A stretch of 23,834 nt of DNA from UKL13-2 sp038236905 (GTDB lineage Bacteria; Pseudomonadota; Gammaproteobacteria; Burkholderiales; Usitatibacteraceae), in the NCBI GenBank assembly GCA_038236905.1, contig JBBRZG010000048.1:1-23834 (forward strand), given 5' to 3'. Below are positions 15,619 to 23,834 of this stretch, piece after piece. The notes beneath the pieces are model-generated. The model searched no databases and had not been told where the DNA came from. It worked only from the letters and a program-made list of their open reading frames with translations. The stretch's first letter is position 1; each line of letters opens with the position of its first letter. Position numbers and translations under genes: made by a program.

Positions 15619-17028
15619 ATGAAATATTTTGTCTACAGTACCCATATACGAATCAATAAAGGGGTAGACCGCGCACAGGTTGCAGCAGTGTTTGCGGCGC
15701 TGCTGCAGCTTGTCGGGCTGAATATTGTTGGCACCAGCCCAGTTTATGCGACGCAGCTACAGAACTGCCCATTGATGCCGGCTCTTAGCCCGCCCATGAC
15801 GCTTTCTCTTACCCTTCAAGCGGCCGAGTCGCGTTTAATTGCGTGTAACCGTGACGTGCTTGTCGCATTTCATGCACTAGAGGCGGCAGAAGCGGATCGC
15901 GCGACCGCAGGCCAACGGCCCAACCCTAATTTGACGCTTGGTGCCTCCAATATCAATCCGCGCGCGGGTATCGGTGGGGGCGGTTTGCAAGATAAAACTA
16001 TTGATAGTTCAATCCGCCTGGATCAGCTGGTTGAACGCGGCGGCAAGGCCGAGCTGCGTGAGAGTCAGGCTGATGCTATCTTTCATGCCGCCCAGGCGGA
16101 TTGGCAGGAGGTCATTCGTCAACAGCGATTGGCGCTGCGGCAGAATTACTTTGAATTGTTGTTCCAGCAAGCGCGCATTGAGATGCAACGCGAATTTTCC
16201 GGCTTTGCGAAGGCCAGCCTAAGCGCAGCCGAGCAGCGGCTTAAGGCGGGTGACATTGCTCCAAGTGAGGCAAATAGGTTTCGTTTGGACGCCGCCCGCG
16301 CCCAAAACGATGTGCGTCAAGCCGAAGTAGAGGCACGCAAAGCACGGCTCGAACTGGCGAAGTCGATCGGCGCCGAGACAATCCCAGCGGACATAAGTGT
16401 TCAGGTAGCGCCGTTAGCTAACCCAGAAGGGTTCAAACCGCTCTCTAATCCAAACCAACGTTCGGATTTGGTCGCGGCTGCGAGTCGCGTACAAGCTGCC
16501 GAGGGGGCGCGTGCATTAGCCAAGAGCCTCGCGACCCGCGATGTGACGGTCAGCGCCCAGTTTGATCGATGGCCTGCCTCTAACGCAAACCCGCAAGGAA
16601 CCGGCAATTCTTTTGGGTTTTACTTCTCCATTCCGCTTTCGCTGCGCCACGCGAACGAGGGAGAAGTGAAGCGTGCGGTGGCAGATTTACAAACAGCACG
16701 CGATGCATTGATACGGCTTCAGGCGCAAGCCACTGCAGAATCAAAACTGAACCTCGATAACTGGCAAGCTGCGGCCGCTCGTGTTGCAGGAATTGAAAAA
16801 GACATTTTGCCGCTCGCTCGCGAAGTCGCCAAAGCGGCCGAGTTTGCGTATGGAAAAGGCGCGACCAACGTCCTCGATTTACTGGATGCCCGCCGCACTT
16901 TGAAACAAATTGAGCTGGACGCCGCGCAGGCCGGTGCTGACGCGGGAAAAGCTTGGGCGCAATGGTCAGCCAGCACAGAAACAATGTCGGATAAAACGCT
17001 TGAACAGAACATGGACGTAATGAGATGA
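15619..17028 (+). CDS. TolC/CzcC-like outer-membrane efflux channel
   Basis: This 469-aa protein has the length and pattern of the outer-membrane factor of tripartite metal pumps. The signal peptide spans about residues 1-44 and ends PVYA. Two outer-membrane efflux (OEP) repeats follow. Long heptad-rich helices (for example QADAIFHAAQADWQEVIRQQ and LDAARAQNDVRQAEVEARKA) would build the periplasmic tunnel. Strands such as RPNPNLTLGASNINP and FGFYFSIPLSLR form the barrel, and the conserved YGKGATNVLDLLDARRTLKQ segment is typical of CzcC relatives. ATG 15619 has no visible Shine-Dalgarno. The end overlaps the adaptor gene by 4 bases (ATGA). It is first in the operon, the same C-B-A order as czcCBA. 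Metal specificity cannot be read from this subunit. Confidence 0.88.
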   Translation: MKYFVYSTHIRINKGVDRAQVAAVFAALLQLVGLNIVGTSPVYATQLQNCPLMPALSPPMTLSLTLQAAESRLIACNRDVLVAFHALEAAEADRATAGQRPNPNLTLGASNINPRAGIGGGGLQDKTIDSSIRLDQLVERGGKAELRESQADAIFHAAQADWQEVIRQQRLALRQNYFELLFQQARIEMQREFSGFAKASLSAAEQRLKAGDIAPSEANRFRLDAARAQNDVRQAEVEARKARLELAKSIGAETIPADISVQVAPLANPEGFKPLSNPNQRSDLVAAASRVQAAEGARALAKSLATRDVTVSAQFDRWPASNANPQGTGNSFGFYFSIPLSLRHANEGEVKRAVADLQTARDALIRLQAQATAESKLNLDNWQAAAARVAGIEKDILPLAREVAKAAEFAYGKGATNVLDLLDARRTLKQIELDAAQAGADAGKAWAQWSASTETMSDKTLEQNMDVMR

Positions 17029-18353
17029 AAAGCAAAACATTAAATATGTCGGCCGCGGTTTTGTTTTCCAATCGCTATCGACTATCAACGCCAATGCTCA
17101 TGTTGTGCGTTCCCTGTGTCTTTATTTTATCCAGCTGCGGTCGTCATACTGAGGTACAGGAGGATGCAAAACCAACCGTGGTGGGCAACGTCATTACGTT
17201 CCCGGCCGCCAGTCCAGGACTCAAAAATATTCAGACAGCAATCGTAGCGGGCCCGCATGAGCGTGAACTCAATATTCCGGGTCGCCTCGTCTGGGACGAA
17301 GATCACACGGTTCGCGTGTTTACACCGTTTGCCGGCCGCGTCAGCAGGCTGGTCGCAAACGTTGGTGACAAGGTCGTTCAGGGGCAGGTCTTGGCAGAAC
17401 TACAATCCCCGGATTTCGCCGCTGCGCAAGCCGATGCGCGTAAGGCTCAATCCATGCTGACCCTGGCCAACCAAGCGCTAACCAGGGTCAAGGATCTTGC
17501 CGCCAACGGCGTTGCAGCAGGCAAGGATTTACAACAAGCCGAGTCAGACTATGCCAACGCCGAAGCCGAATCCCGCCGTACTCAAGCGCGACTCAAGCTC
17601 TACGGTAATACGCAGAATATTGATCAACGGTTCAATCTAGTGAGCCCGGTGGCGGGCACGGTAGTGGAACGTAACCTTAATCCCGGACAAGAGCTGCGAC
17701 CCGATCAACCCTCCGTGCCGCAATTTGTAGTGACTGATCCGGGCAAACTATGGGTGCAGCTGGACGCAGCCGAAGCGGATTTAAAGCAGCTCAAGCCTGG
17801 TGCTGCGGTGGTGATAACGAGCAATCAATATCCAGACGATGCGTTCGCGGGCGAAATAAAGCAAATTTCTGACTATATCGACCCGGTCTCGCGGACCCTA
17901 AAAATTCGCGGCGTGGTGCCAAATCTGGATCGCCGCTTGAAAGCAGAAATGTTTGTCACCGCGCGCGTTGCGCTGGCAAAAAGTGAATATCCGACCGTGC
18001 CTGAAAACGCGGTTTTCCTCGAAGGAATCCGGCGCTTCGTATTTGTTAAAACCAGCCCAGAAAAGTTTACGCGGCGCGGCATAAAAGTTGCCCTCGATTC
18101 AACCAATACGGTTGCCGCACAGAACGGTCTTAAAGTTTTGAGCGGTCTCCTAGAGGGCGATGAGGTCGTCGTTTCTGGTAATTTGTTTATGCAACAAATG
18201 GTCGCCGCTGAGAGGATGAACGATGAAGTAAATTCAAAATCAGGCAAAGGCGGTAACGATGTCAAAGCCGCCGAAGCTTCAACTAGCGCCAACGCTGCCG
18301 CCACGGCCACCCCTACCCTTAACAATGCCAAAGCCAGCGTGACCACGCCGTGA
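17025..18353 (+). CDS. Periplasmic adaptor lipoprotein (HlyD/CzcB-like)
   Basis: This 442-aa membrane-fusion protein links the inner-membrane RND permease to the outer channel. The N-terminus carries a lipoprotein signal: basic residues, a hydrophobic core and the lipobox LSSC with Cys38, so it is probably lipid-anchored. ATG 17046 would also serve as start. The barrel-sandwich (lipoyl) half RVFTPFAGRVSRLVANVGDK is followed by an alpha-hairpin (about 125-190). The second half-motif VSPVAGTVVERNLNPGQEL and beta-barrel and membrane-proximal domains come next, including GLLEGDEVVVSGN. The last 40 residues are a low-complexity Ala/Ser/Thr/Lys tail. No His-rich metal-binding N-terminus is seen, unlike some CzcB proteins. 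It overlaps the genes on both sides and so is translationally coupled. Confidence 0.9.
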   Translation: MKSKTLNMSAAVLFSNRYRLSTPMLMLCVPCVFILSSCGRHTEVQEDAKPTVVGNVITFPAASPGLKNIQTAIVAGPHERELNIPGRLVWDEDHTVRVFTPFAGRVSRLVANVGDKVVQGQVLAELQSPDFAAAQADARKAQSMLTLANQALTRVKDLAANGVAAGKDLQQAESDYANAEAESRRTQARLKLYGNTQNIDQRFNLVSPVAGTVVERNLNPGQELRPDQPSVPQFVVTDPGKLWVQLDAAEADLKQLKPGAAVVITSNQYPDDAFAGEIKQISDYIDPVSRTLKIRGVVPNLDRRLKAEMFVTARVALAKSEYPTVPENAVFLEGIRRFVFVKTSPEKFTRRGIKVALDSTNTVAAQNGLKVLSGLLEGDEVVVSGNLFMQQMVAAERMNDEVNSKSGKGGNDVKAAEASTSANAAATATPTLNNAKASVTTP

Positions 18354-21300
18354 TGAATCGTCTCATTACGTTCTCTTTAAAGCAGCCGCTATTTGTGCTG
18401 CTGGGCACGCTGCTGTTTATCGCGGCGGGTATTTTTGCATTTATGAATTTGCCGGTTGAGGCGTTTCCCGATGTGTCGGATACACAGGCGAATGTGATTG
18501 CGCTTTACCCCGGCCGCGCCGCCGAAGAGGTGGAACGCCAAGTCACGATTCCGATCGAGACTGCACTATCCGGCATGCCCAATGCGGTGCGGATGTTTTC
18601 GCATACCCAATTTGGACTCTCATACATCATCCTGACATTTAACGATAAGCCGAACGACCAACTGGTTCGTCAGCAGGTCATTGAACGGCTTCGCGGGATT
18701 GATTTGCCCCCGGGGGTCGAGCCCCAGTTAGCTCCGCTCGCAACCGCCATCGGCGAGATTTTTCGGTTTCGTTTGCGCGGTGATACGCAAACTGCGCAAG
18801 AGCTGCGCACCCTCCAGGATTGGGTCGTTGAAAAGCAGCTTCGCCAAGTGCAGGGCGTGGCTGATTTGGTGACGATGGGTGGCAGCATCAAGCAATATGA
18901 GGTCAATCCCGATCTGGCGAAAATGCGTGATTACAAAGTTACGCTGGCCCAGCTTTTTGGGGCGCTGCAACGCGCCAATTCCAACGCGGGCGGGGGCGGC
19001 GTGACACAGGGCAGACAGCAATTTTTAGTACGTAGTTTGGGTAGCTTTAAAAGTTCGGCCGATATCGCGCAGGTGGTGGTGGCCGAAAATAAAGGCACAC
19101 CGATATTGGTGCGCGATATCGCCCAAGTGTCGATCAATGGTGCACCTGCGCAAGGCCTTGCCGGGCAGGACGACGCGGACGATATCGTTAACGGCGTCGT
19201 GGTGATGCGAAAAGGCGAAAATCCTTCAACCGTATTGACGGCGCTGAAAGAAAAAATCGCCTTCGTGAACAAATCCATACTTCCGAAGGGTGTGGAAATC
19301 GTCCCCTACTATGATCGCTCATGGCTGATCGGAAAAACACTTAAAACCGTATTCAGCAACCTGACCGAAGGGGCGATGCTGGTCACACTGATTTTATTTT
19401 TATTCCTGGGCAATCTGCGTGCGGCGCTAATTGTTGCGGCGATTATTCCACTCGCGCTGTTGGCGACATTTTTAGGGCTTTCTTTCGTCGGTATTCCGGC
19501 AAATTTGCTGTCACTGGGCGCGATGGATTTCGGCATCATTGTCGACGGTGCGGTAATTATTGTTGAAAACATTGTGTTTCGACTGTCGTTACTCAGTGCA
19601 GGCGGTGTCGCCAATAGTGAATCTAGGTTCGTGGCGATTCGCGATGCGGTGGCGGAAGTAGGTCGCCCGACCGTGTTTTCGATGATTATTATCATTGCCG
19701 CTCACATCCCGATTTTTACGTTGCAACGCCATGAAGGCCGTATTTTTTCACCAATGGCGTGGACGGTCACCTCCGCACTCATCGGCTCGCTGATTTTGTC
19801 ACTAACGCTAGTGCCGCTGATGACGTATTTGTTTTTGAAAAAGAATGTGCCGCACGGTGACAACCGCCTCGTCGCGAAACTCAAATCGTGGTACGAGCCG
19901 CTATTGGCGCAGGCTTTGGCGAAGCCCCGGTGGATTATTGGCTCTGCCGTAGCCACGCTCGGGCTAAGTTTGGTCGGTGCCACGCAGATGGGCAGTGAAT
20001 TTCTGCCGGAGCTCAACGAAGGCTCGATCTGGGTGAATGTGACCCTGCCGCCCTCGGTCTCACCTGCTGAGGCGCAAGTACAGGCAAGAGCGATTCGCCG
20101 TGCCCTTCGCAGTGTGCCGGAAGTTAGCACTGCGATTTCAAAAGTGGGGCGGCCTGACGATGGTACGGATCCAAAAATTTTTAATGGTGCTGAATTTTTA
20201 GTCGATCTAAAGCCAGAGAGCGAATGGCGTGCCGGTAAAACCAAAGAAGCGTTGATAAAGGAGCTTGATGATGCCGTGTCAGCACTGCCCGGGGTCGAGC
20301 CCTCGTTTTCGCAGCCGATTCGCGACAACGTGTTGGAATCTATTTCGCAAATCGACGGCCAGATCGTGATTAAGGTGCGCGGGGATGATCTCGATAGCTT
20401 AGTCAGCCACGCCGAAAAAATTCTCGGCCAAATTTCCAGCGTAAAAGGCGTGGTCCGCGCCTTCATTGATCGCAGCGGCACCTTGCCCCAATACGTGCTC
20501 GATATTGACCGGCTTGCGGCGGCGCGTTATGGAATCAACATTGGGGATATTCAAGATCTAGTGGAAACCGCGTTGGCGGGCAAAGCCACTTCCGAACTAT
20601 GGGAAGGCGAAAAGCATTTCAGCGTCGTGGTGCGGCTCAAAGAGGCTGAACGTGGGTTGCCCAATTTGCCGAATTTGCTGGTCGCCAGCCCAAACGGTGC
20701 GCAGGTTCCCTTATCTCAACTGGCGCGCTTCAAAAGCGTGTCGGGTGCGATGAATATTGCGCGCGAGAACGGGCGCCGCGTGGTCTCGATTGGCGTGTTT
20801 ATTCGCGATCGTGATATGGGTAGCGTGGTTAAGGACATGCAGGCGAAGGTCGGTGAAACCGGTGAGCTGCAAAATGGCGAAGAGGTAACGTGGTCGGGCG
20901 AATTCGAAAATCAGGAACGCGCTATGAAGCGCCTTGCATGGATCGTGCCTCTGTCGATTTTGCTGATTTTTTTGCTGCTGTTTGATGCATTCAGCTCGGT
21001 GAAAAGCGCACTCTTGATTGTGGCGAACATCCCGTTCGCCTTGATTGGGGGCATTGTCGCGCTATTGATCACCGGCATCCCGCTATCGGTATCTGCGGCG
21101 ATTGGCTTCATCGCGCTATTTGGTCAAGCCGTACTCAATGGCGTCGTGCTGGTGACCTACTTTAACCAGCTTCGCGATACCGGCATGCCGATTTTAGAAG
21201 TGGTGATGCAGGGCTCGGTTCAGCGGCTTCGCACGGTACTGATGACAGCACTGTTGGCGATGTTTGGCTTACTGCCGATGGCGCTCTCAAAAGCGATTGG

Positions 21301-21487
21301 TGCGGAAACCCAGCGGCCGCTTGCGATAGTCGTAATCGGTGGACTGGTATCGGCGACCATCCTGACATTGATTGTATTGCCGACCTTATATTTTGTGTTC
21401 TTTGCGAAGGTGAAACCCAAGCCCAATTTAGACTCAAACCCGGCGCTGACCGCGAAGACGGCAGAAAGTACATACCGCGCATCATGA
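18353..21487 (+). CDS. czcA: Heavy-metal-efflux RND permease, CzcA-like
   Basis: This 1044-aa inner-membrane proton antiporter is the energised subunit of the tripartite pump. ATG 18353 overlaps the adaptor stop by one base (TGATG); GTG 18350 adds only one residue. The order is typical of the family: a first membrane helix (about 10-30), FPDVSDTQANVIALYPGRAA, a large periplasmic loop, then TM2-TM6. TM4 carries DFGIIVDGAVIIVEN with Asp392, Asp398 and Glu405, the same spacing as the proton-relay residues Asp402, Asp408 and Glu415 of CzcA. This places it in the HME group rather than with drug pumps. A second periplasmic loop and TM7-TM12 complete the duplication. Divalent-cation export (Co/Zn/Cd/Ni class) is inferred from this motif; the exact metal is not determined, and the symbol denotes family resemblance. 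Confidence 0.92.
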   Translation: MNRLITFSLKQPLFVLLGTLLFIAAGIFAFMNLPVEAFPDVSDTQANVIALYPGRAAEEVERQVTIPIETALSGMPNAVRMFSHTQFGLSYIILTFNDKPNDQLVRQQVIERLRGIDLPPGVEPQLAPLATAIGEIFRFRLRGDTQTAQELRTLQDWVVEKQLRQVQGVADLVTMGGSIKQYEVNPDLAKMRDYKVTLAQLFGALQRANSNAGGGGVTQGRQQFLVRSLGSFKSSADIAQVVVAENKGTPILVRDIAQVSINGAPAQGLAGQDDADDIVNGVVVMRKGENPSTVLTALKEKIAFVNKSILPKGVEIVPYYDRSWLIGKTLKTVFSNLTEGAMLVTLILFLFLGNLRAALIVAAIIPLALLATFLGLSFVGIPANLLSLGAMDFGIIVDGAVIIVENIVFRLSLLSAGGVANSESRFVAIRDAVAEVGRPTVFSMIIIIAAHIPIFTLQRHEGRIFSPMAWTVTSALIGSLILSLTLVPLMTYLFLKKNVPHGDNRLVAKLKSWYEPLLAQALAKPRWIIGSAVATLGLSLVGATQMGSEFLPELNEGSIWVNVTLPPSVSPAEAQVQARAIRRALRSVPEVSTAISKVGRPDDGTDPKIFNGAEFLVDLKPESEWRAGKTKEALIKELDDAVSALPGVEPSFSQPIRDNVLESISQIDGQIVIKVRGDDLDSLVSHAEKILGQISSVKGVVRAFIDRSGTLPQYVLDIDRLAAARYGINIGDIQDLVETALAGKATSELWEGEKHFSVVVRLKEAERGLPNLPNLLVASPNGAQVPLSQLARFKSVSGAMNIARENGRRVVSIGVFIRDRDMGSVVKDMQAKVGETGELQNGEEVTWSGEFENQERAMKRLAWIVPLSILLIFLLLFDAFSSVKSALLIVANIPFALIGGIVALLITGIPLSVSAAIGFIALFGQAVLNGVVLVTYFNQLRDTGMPILEVVMQGSVQRLRTVLMTALLAMFGLLPMALSKAIGAETQRPLAIVVIGGLVSATILTLIVLPTLYFVFFAKVKPKPNLDSNPALTAKTAESTYRAS

Positions 21488-23298
21488 CCGGACTTGGAAG
21501 ATCGTTCAATTTAGTATTGAGTCAGTATTTGCGTTTGCGGACGCCAAAGACAGTCAAACGAGCCAGTTCGCACAGCACGTTTGCTTTGGCACTGGTTATT
21601 ACCTTGGCGGTGCTATTTACGCTACCGGGCCTGATTGCCCATGGGCCCTGGAAGCCGGATGAGCCGTACATGTTCGGGCTTATCGATAGCATGCTAAAAA
21701 CCGGCGATTGGGTGGTTCCCACGCTCGCGGGTGAACCGTTCATGGAAAAGCCACCGCTGTTCGTTTGGGTTGCGGCCATGACATCCCAGCTAGCTTCTCC
21801 TTGGCTGGATATTGAATACGGTGCTCGTCTTGCAATTGGTGTTTTCATTCTGATCACATTCGTTTCGACGGCTAGCGCGGCTCGGCGCTGGTGGGGGCCT
21901 GGCTATGGCCGCTATGCAGTATTGGCGTTGCTAGCCACCGTGGGCTTACAGCAGCATGGACGCATGATGATCCCCGATCTGCCGCTGCTCGCGGGCTTCG
22001 CGGTTGCGTTCTGCGGATGGGCGTCGATGCAGGAACGACCCATCAAAGGCGGCATTCTGTTTGGCACCGGCATCGGCATGTCGTTGATGGCGAAGGGCCT
22101 GCTTGGTCCGGGTGTGCTCATCTTGTCGGCGTTGCTGTTACCGTTGCTGTTTCGATCATGGCGAACCCATTCTTACGCGCTGGGATTGTTGGTAGCAACG
22201 ACATCAAGTTTGCCGTGGATATTGATCTGGCCGATAGCGCTTTATGCGCGGAGCCCAACGCTTTTTGAAGACTGGTTCTGGACAAATAATATCGGTCGTT
22301 TTGCGGGCTTTTCGGTGCCCGCGCTAGGTGCAGCGCATGAGAGTGGACATTTAATTCAAACCATTCCCTGGTTTACCTTTCCCGCGCTGCCGCTGGCGCT
22401 TTGGGCGCTGTGGCTGTTTTGGCGACGCCGGCAGGTGGCGGGCATAAATACGCTTGACAGCGTGCAGCCCGCAATTCAAGTGAGCCTGGTTACATTGGCG
22501 GTGTTATGCGTGGTGCTCGGTGCGTCGGCATCGGGCCGCGTTGTTTACCTGTTGCCGATGTTGATTCCTTTAGCCATCATCAGCGCGCCTGCGATAACAA
22601 TGCTTCCTGATTGGTTCAGCCGAGTCTCAGATTGGACGGCCCGCGTAATTTTTGGCACTGCCGCGGCGACATGCTGGATCGTCTGGCTTTGTTTTTTCGT
22701 TGCGACCGAGCCTTTGCTGCTGCCCATACTCGCAAAACATCTGCCGATGGATTTTCAGTTCCATGTCGATCCGATAGGGGCTGCGCTCGCGCTGTTTTTG
22801 ATGACTGGGTGGATTTTTATCACCAACTATTTATCGCAGGTGGCTGCTCGTGCAACTATTAGCTGGGTGAGCGGGCTCGTCCTGGTCTGGGGCACCGCGT
22901 TCGCACTTTTATTACCGTGGATTGATGCTGCCAAAAGCTATCAATCTACCTTTACCGCGCTGGCGGAATCATTGGGCGAAAACACGTCTTGTGTTGCCAG
23001 TGTCGGACTCGGCGAATCCGAGCGCGCGATGTTAACCTACATTGCTGATGTTGAGCCGCAACGGCGGGAACTTCAACGCGGTGCTGAATGCGATGTGCTT
23101 CTTTGGCAAGGCGTGGCGAGCGATAGCCCGCACGGGCTTGACACCAATGAGTGGCAACTCAAATGGGAGGGCGCGCGGCCGGGTGAACGCCGCGAGCGCT
23201 TCTGGCTGTTTACGCGCAATCACATCCATAGCCCATCAGTCGCAAAGAATAGTGTTGGACTCCCGGTTTTAATAAACCCTGTCGGCAAAATGCGTTAG
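21484..23298 (+). CDS. ArnT-like GT-C glycosyltransferase (GT39/GT83 type)
   Basis: This 604-aa polytopic inner-membrane protein has about 12 hydrophobic segments and a C-terminal soluble portion (about 490-604). Family enzymes transfer a sugar from a polyprenyl-phosphate donor on the periplasmic side to lipid A, a protein or another glycan. The first periplasmic loop holds GPWKPDEPYMFGLI (Asp59-Glu60) and GEPFMEKPPLFVW (Glu88-Lys89), the signature shared with ArnT, and the second conserved acidic residue is Asp165 in GRMMIPDLPLL. The ATG overlaps the czcA stop by 4 bases, so it is the fourth gene of the efflux operon. Without neighbouring arnBCADEF genes, aminoarabinose transfer cannot be assumed; another sugar or acceptor is possible. 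A role in envelope modification alongside cation export is inference from position. Confidence 0.87.
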   Translation: MTGLGRSFNLVLSQYLRLRTPKTVKRASSHSTFALALVITLAVLFTLPGLIAHGPWKPDEPYMFGLIDSMLKTGDWVVPTLAGEPFMEKPPLFVWVAAMTSQLASPWLDIEYGARLAIGVFILITFVSTASAARRWWGPGYGRYAVLALLATVGLQQHGRMMIPDLPLLAGFAVAFCGWASMQERPIKGGILFGTGIGMSLMAKGLLGPGVLILSALLLPLLFRSWRTHSYALGLLVATTSSLPWILIWPIALYARSPTLFEDWFWTNNIGRFAGFSVPALGAAHESGHLIQTIPWFTFPALPLALWALWLFWRRRQVAGINTLDSVQPAIQVSLVTLAVLCVVLGASASGRVVYLLPMLIPLAIISAPAITMLPDWFSRVSDWTARVIFGTAAATCWIVWLCFFVATEPLLLPILAKHLPMDFQFHVDPIGAALALFLMTGWIFITNYLSQVAARATISWVSGLVLVWGTAFALLLPWIDAAKSYQSTFTALAESLGENTSCVASVGLGESERAMLTYIADVEPQRRELQRGAECDVLLWQGVASDSPHGLDTNEWQLKWEGARPGERRERFWLFTRNHIHSPSVAKNSVGLPVLINPVGKMR

Positions 23299-23313
23299 CG
23301 AGGTCGCTATGGT

Positions 23314-23331
23314 ATTCGCTTGTGAGCGAAT
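23314..23331. terminator. Possible hairpin terminator between convergent genes
   Basis: ATTCGCT (23314-23320) and AGCGAAT (23325-23331) form a 7-bp stem with a TGTG loop, 15 nt after the glycosyltransferase stop. A second small dyad, GGGC-N6-GCCC, lies at 23357-23370. Neither has a good T-run, so termination is only a possibility, supported mainly by the convergent layout. Confidence 0.3.
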
Positions 23332-23371
23332 CCTTGAGCCAGCCCTTGAACCAATAGGGCGACGCTGCCCG

Positions 23372-23834
23372 TTATTCCACACGCGGTGTCGCCCGCGCAA
23401 TGCTGAAACTCGGGCCACTCAAAATGCGCTTGCCATACGATTCATAAGCTGTCGACCCAATCGGCCAGTTGGCCAAAAACTCATCGCGCCAACGCGTTTG
23501 GTGGTAATGAATCGGCAACGCATCGACAAAAACATCCTTTGTTTTTATGCCGTACAGCGCTGATCCCGCCCGGGTAGGTCGGGTTGAAATTCGCGTGAGC
23601 AAGCCAAATTGGGTATCCGCAAAATTGGGCATACCTGCTGCGCCGTTGTTGATGACCCAATGATCGCGGTTGCCAAACGCGAACCTGCGGAGCGCGGGCG
23701 CGCATGTGTGGCTGCTGGCAAACCCATCAACCTGCGCCATCGAAAAAAAATATTCGAGTCGCTGTTGCTGCGCGATATCATCGAGCGCATCGACATCAAA
23801 TTGCCAGCCCGATAGGGATTCAGCGTCACCATGA
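23372..23834 (-). CDS. Metallophosphoesterase-like protein, C-terminal part (runs off window)
   Basis: Only the last 153 residues are visible; the frame is open on the minus strand through the right edge, so the start and the main metal-binding motifs (GDxHG, GNHD types) lie outside. The visible part begins HGDAESLSGWQF, which suits the late HGD segment of calcineurin-like phosphoesterases. It continues with SSHTCAPALRRF, WVINNGAAGMPNF, a GLLTRIS strand and LPIHYHQTRWRDEFLANWP, and then SYGKRI near the C-terminus. That sequence of motifs resembles the C-terminal half of a small bacterial metallophosphoesterase family of unknown substrate. The internal Met at 23740 should not be taken as the start, since the similarity extends upstream of it. 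It converges on the efflux operon and is probably unrelated to it in expression. Confidence 0.7.
   Translation of the reverse strand, partial: HGDAESLSGWQFDVDALDDIAQQQRLEYFFSMAQVDGFASSHTCAPALRRFAFGNRDHWVINNGAAGMPNFADTQFGLLTRISTRPTRAGSALYGIKTKDVFVDALPIHYHQTRWRDEFLANWPIGSTAYESYGKRILSGPSFSIARATPRVE

Noticed and set aside
19702..20481. Minus-strand open frame of 259 codons opposite czcA
   Set aside because: Low-complexity Ser/Arg composition, no start signals, and fully inside a conserved permease gene.
23309..23563. 84-codon plus-strand frame after the glycosyltransferase gene
   Set aside because: Most of it is antisense to the phosphoesterase-like gene, which has family-like motifs; no start signal seen.
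1..23834. tRNA, rRNA, CRISPR arrays, insertion sequences, prophage or integrase genes
   Set aside because: I found none by reading both strands; no transposase motifs, cloverleaf-like genes or regularly spaced repeats were seen.

Overview
The window looks like the chromosome of a Gram-negative proteobacterium. Most of the gene products are envelope or periplasmic proteins: TamA/TamB, an outer-membrane barrel, a tripartite RND pump, and signal-peptide proteases. The base composition (moderately GC-rich by eye), the HisKA_3/NarL two-component pair and the gene families suggest a betaproteobacterium, possibly Burkholderiales. That placement is inference; there is no rRNA or other taxonomic marker here.

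Layout, all on the + strand except the last gene. (1) 1-1500: a small exported Ala/Pro-rich helical protein with a TTG start, then a decayed AraC-type regulator carrying a nonsense codon, a frameshift and a large internal deletion. (2) 1578-3815: a secreted M13 (neprilysin/PepO-like) zinc peptidase with its own sigma70-like promoter and an intrinsic terminator. (3) 4009-5526: an exported S41-family peptidase of the GExTGG type. (4) 5852-12765: tamA, tamB and sixA in a row. TamA and TamB form the translocation and assembly module, or envelope lipid-transport bridge; SixA is a phosphohistidine phosphatase. (5) 12821-13648: an unrecognised outer-membrane beta-barrel. (6) 13702-15506: a membrane histidine kinase and a NarL-family regulator overlapping at ATGA. 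(7) 15619-23298: a tightly coupled four-gene operon, czcC-like / czcB-like / czcA-like / GT-C glycosyltransferase, in which every junction overlaps by 1 to 4 bases. (8) 23372 to the right edge, minus strand: the C-terminal part of a metallophosphoesterase-like protein, convergent with the operon.

The most coherent reading is an envelope-homeostasis neighbourhood. The two-component system sits 112 nt upstream of a heavy-metal-type RND efflux operon, and that gap contains a 19-bp dyad (CTTACA-N7-TGTAAG) that could be an operator. The efflux operon ends in an ArnT-like GT-C transferase, which suggests metal or cation export co-expressed with modification of a surface lipid or glycan. I found no CRISPR, IS, phage, tRNA or rRNA, and no clearly unprecedented system. 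The unusual points are the efflux-glycosyltransferase coupling, the NarL-type rather than OmpR-type regulator next to a Czc-type pump, the enlarged receiver domain, the 12-bp in-frame tandem repeat in tamB, and the AraC pseudogene.
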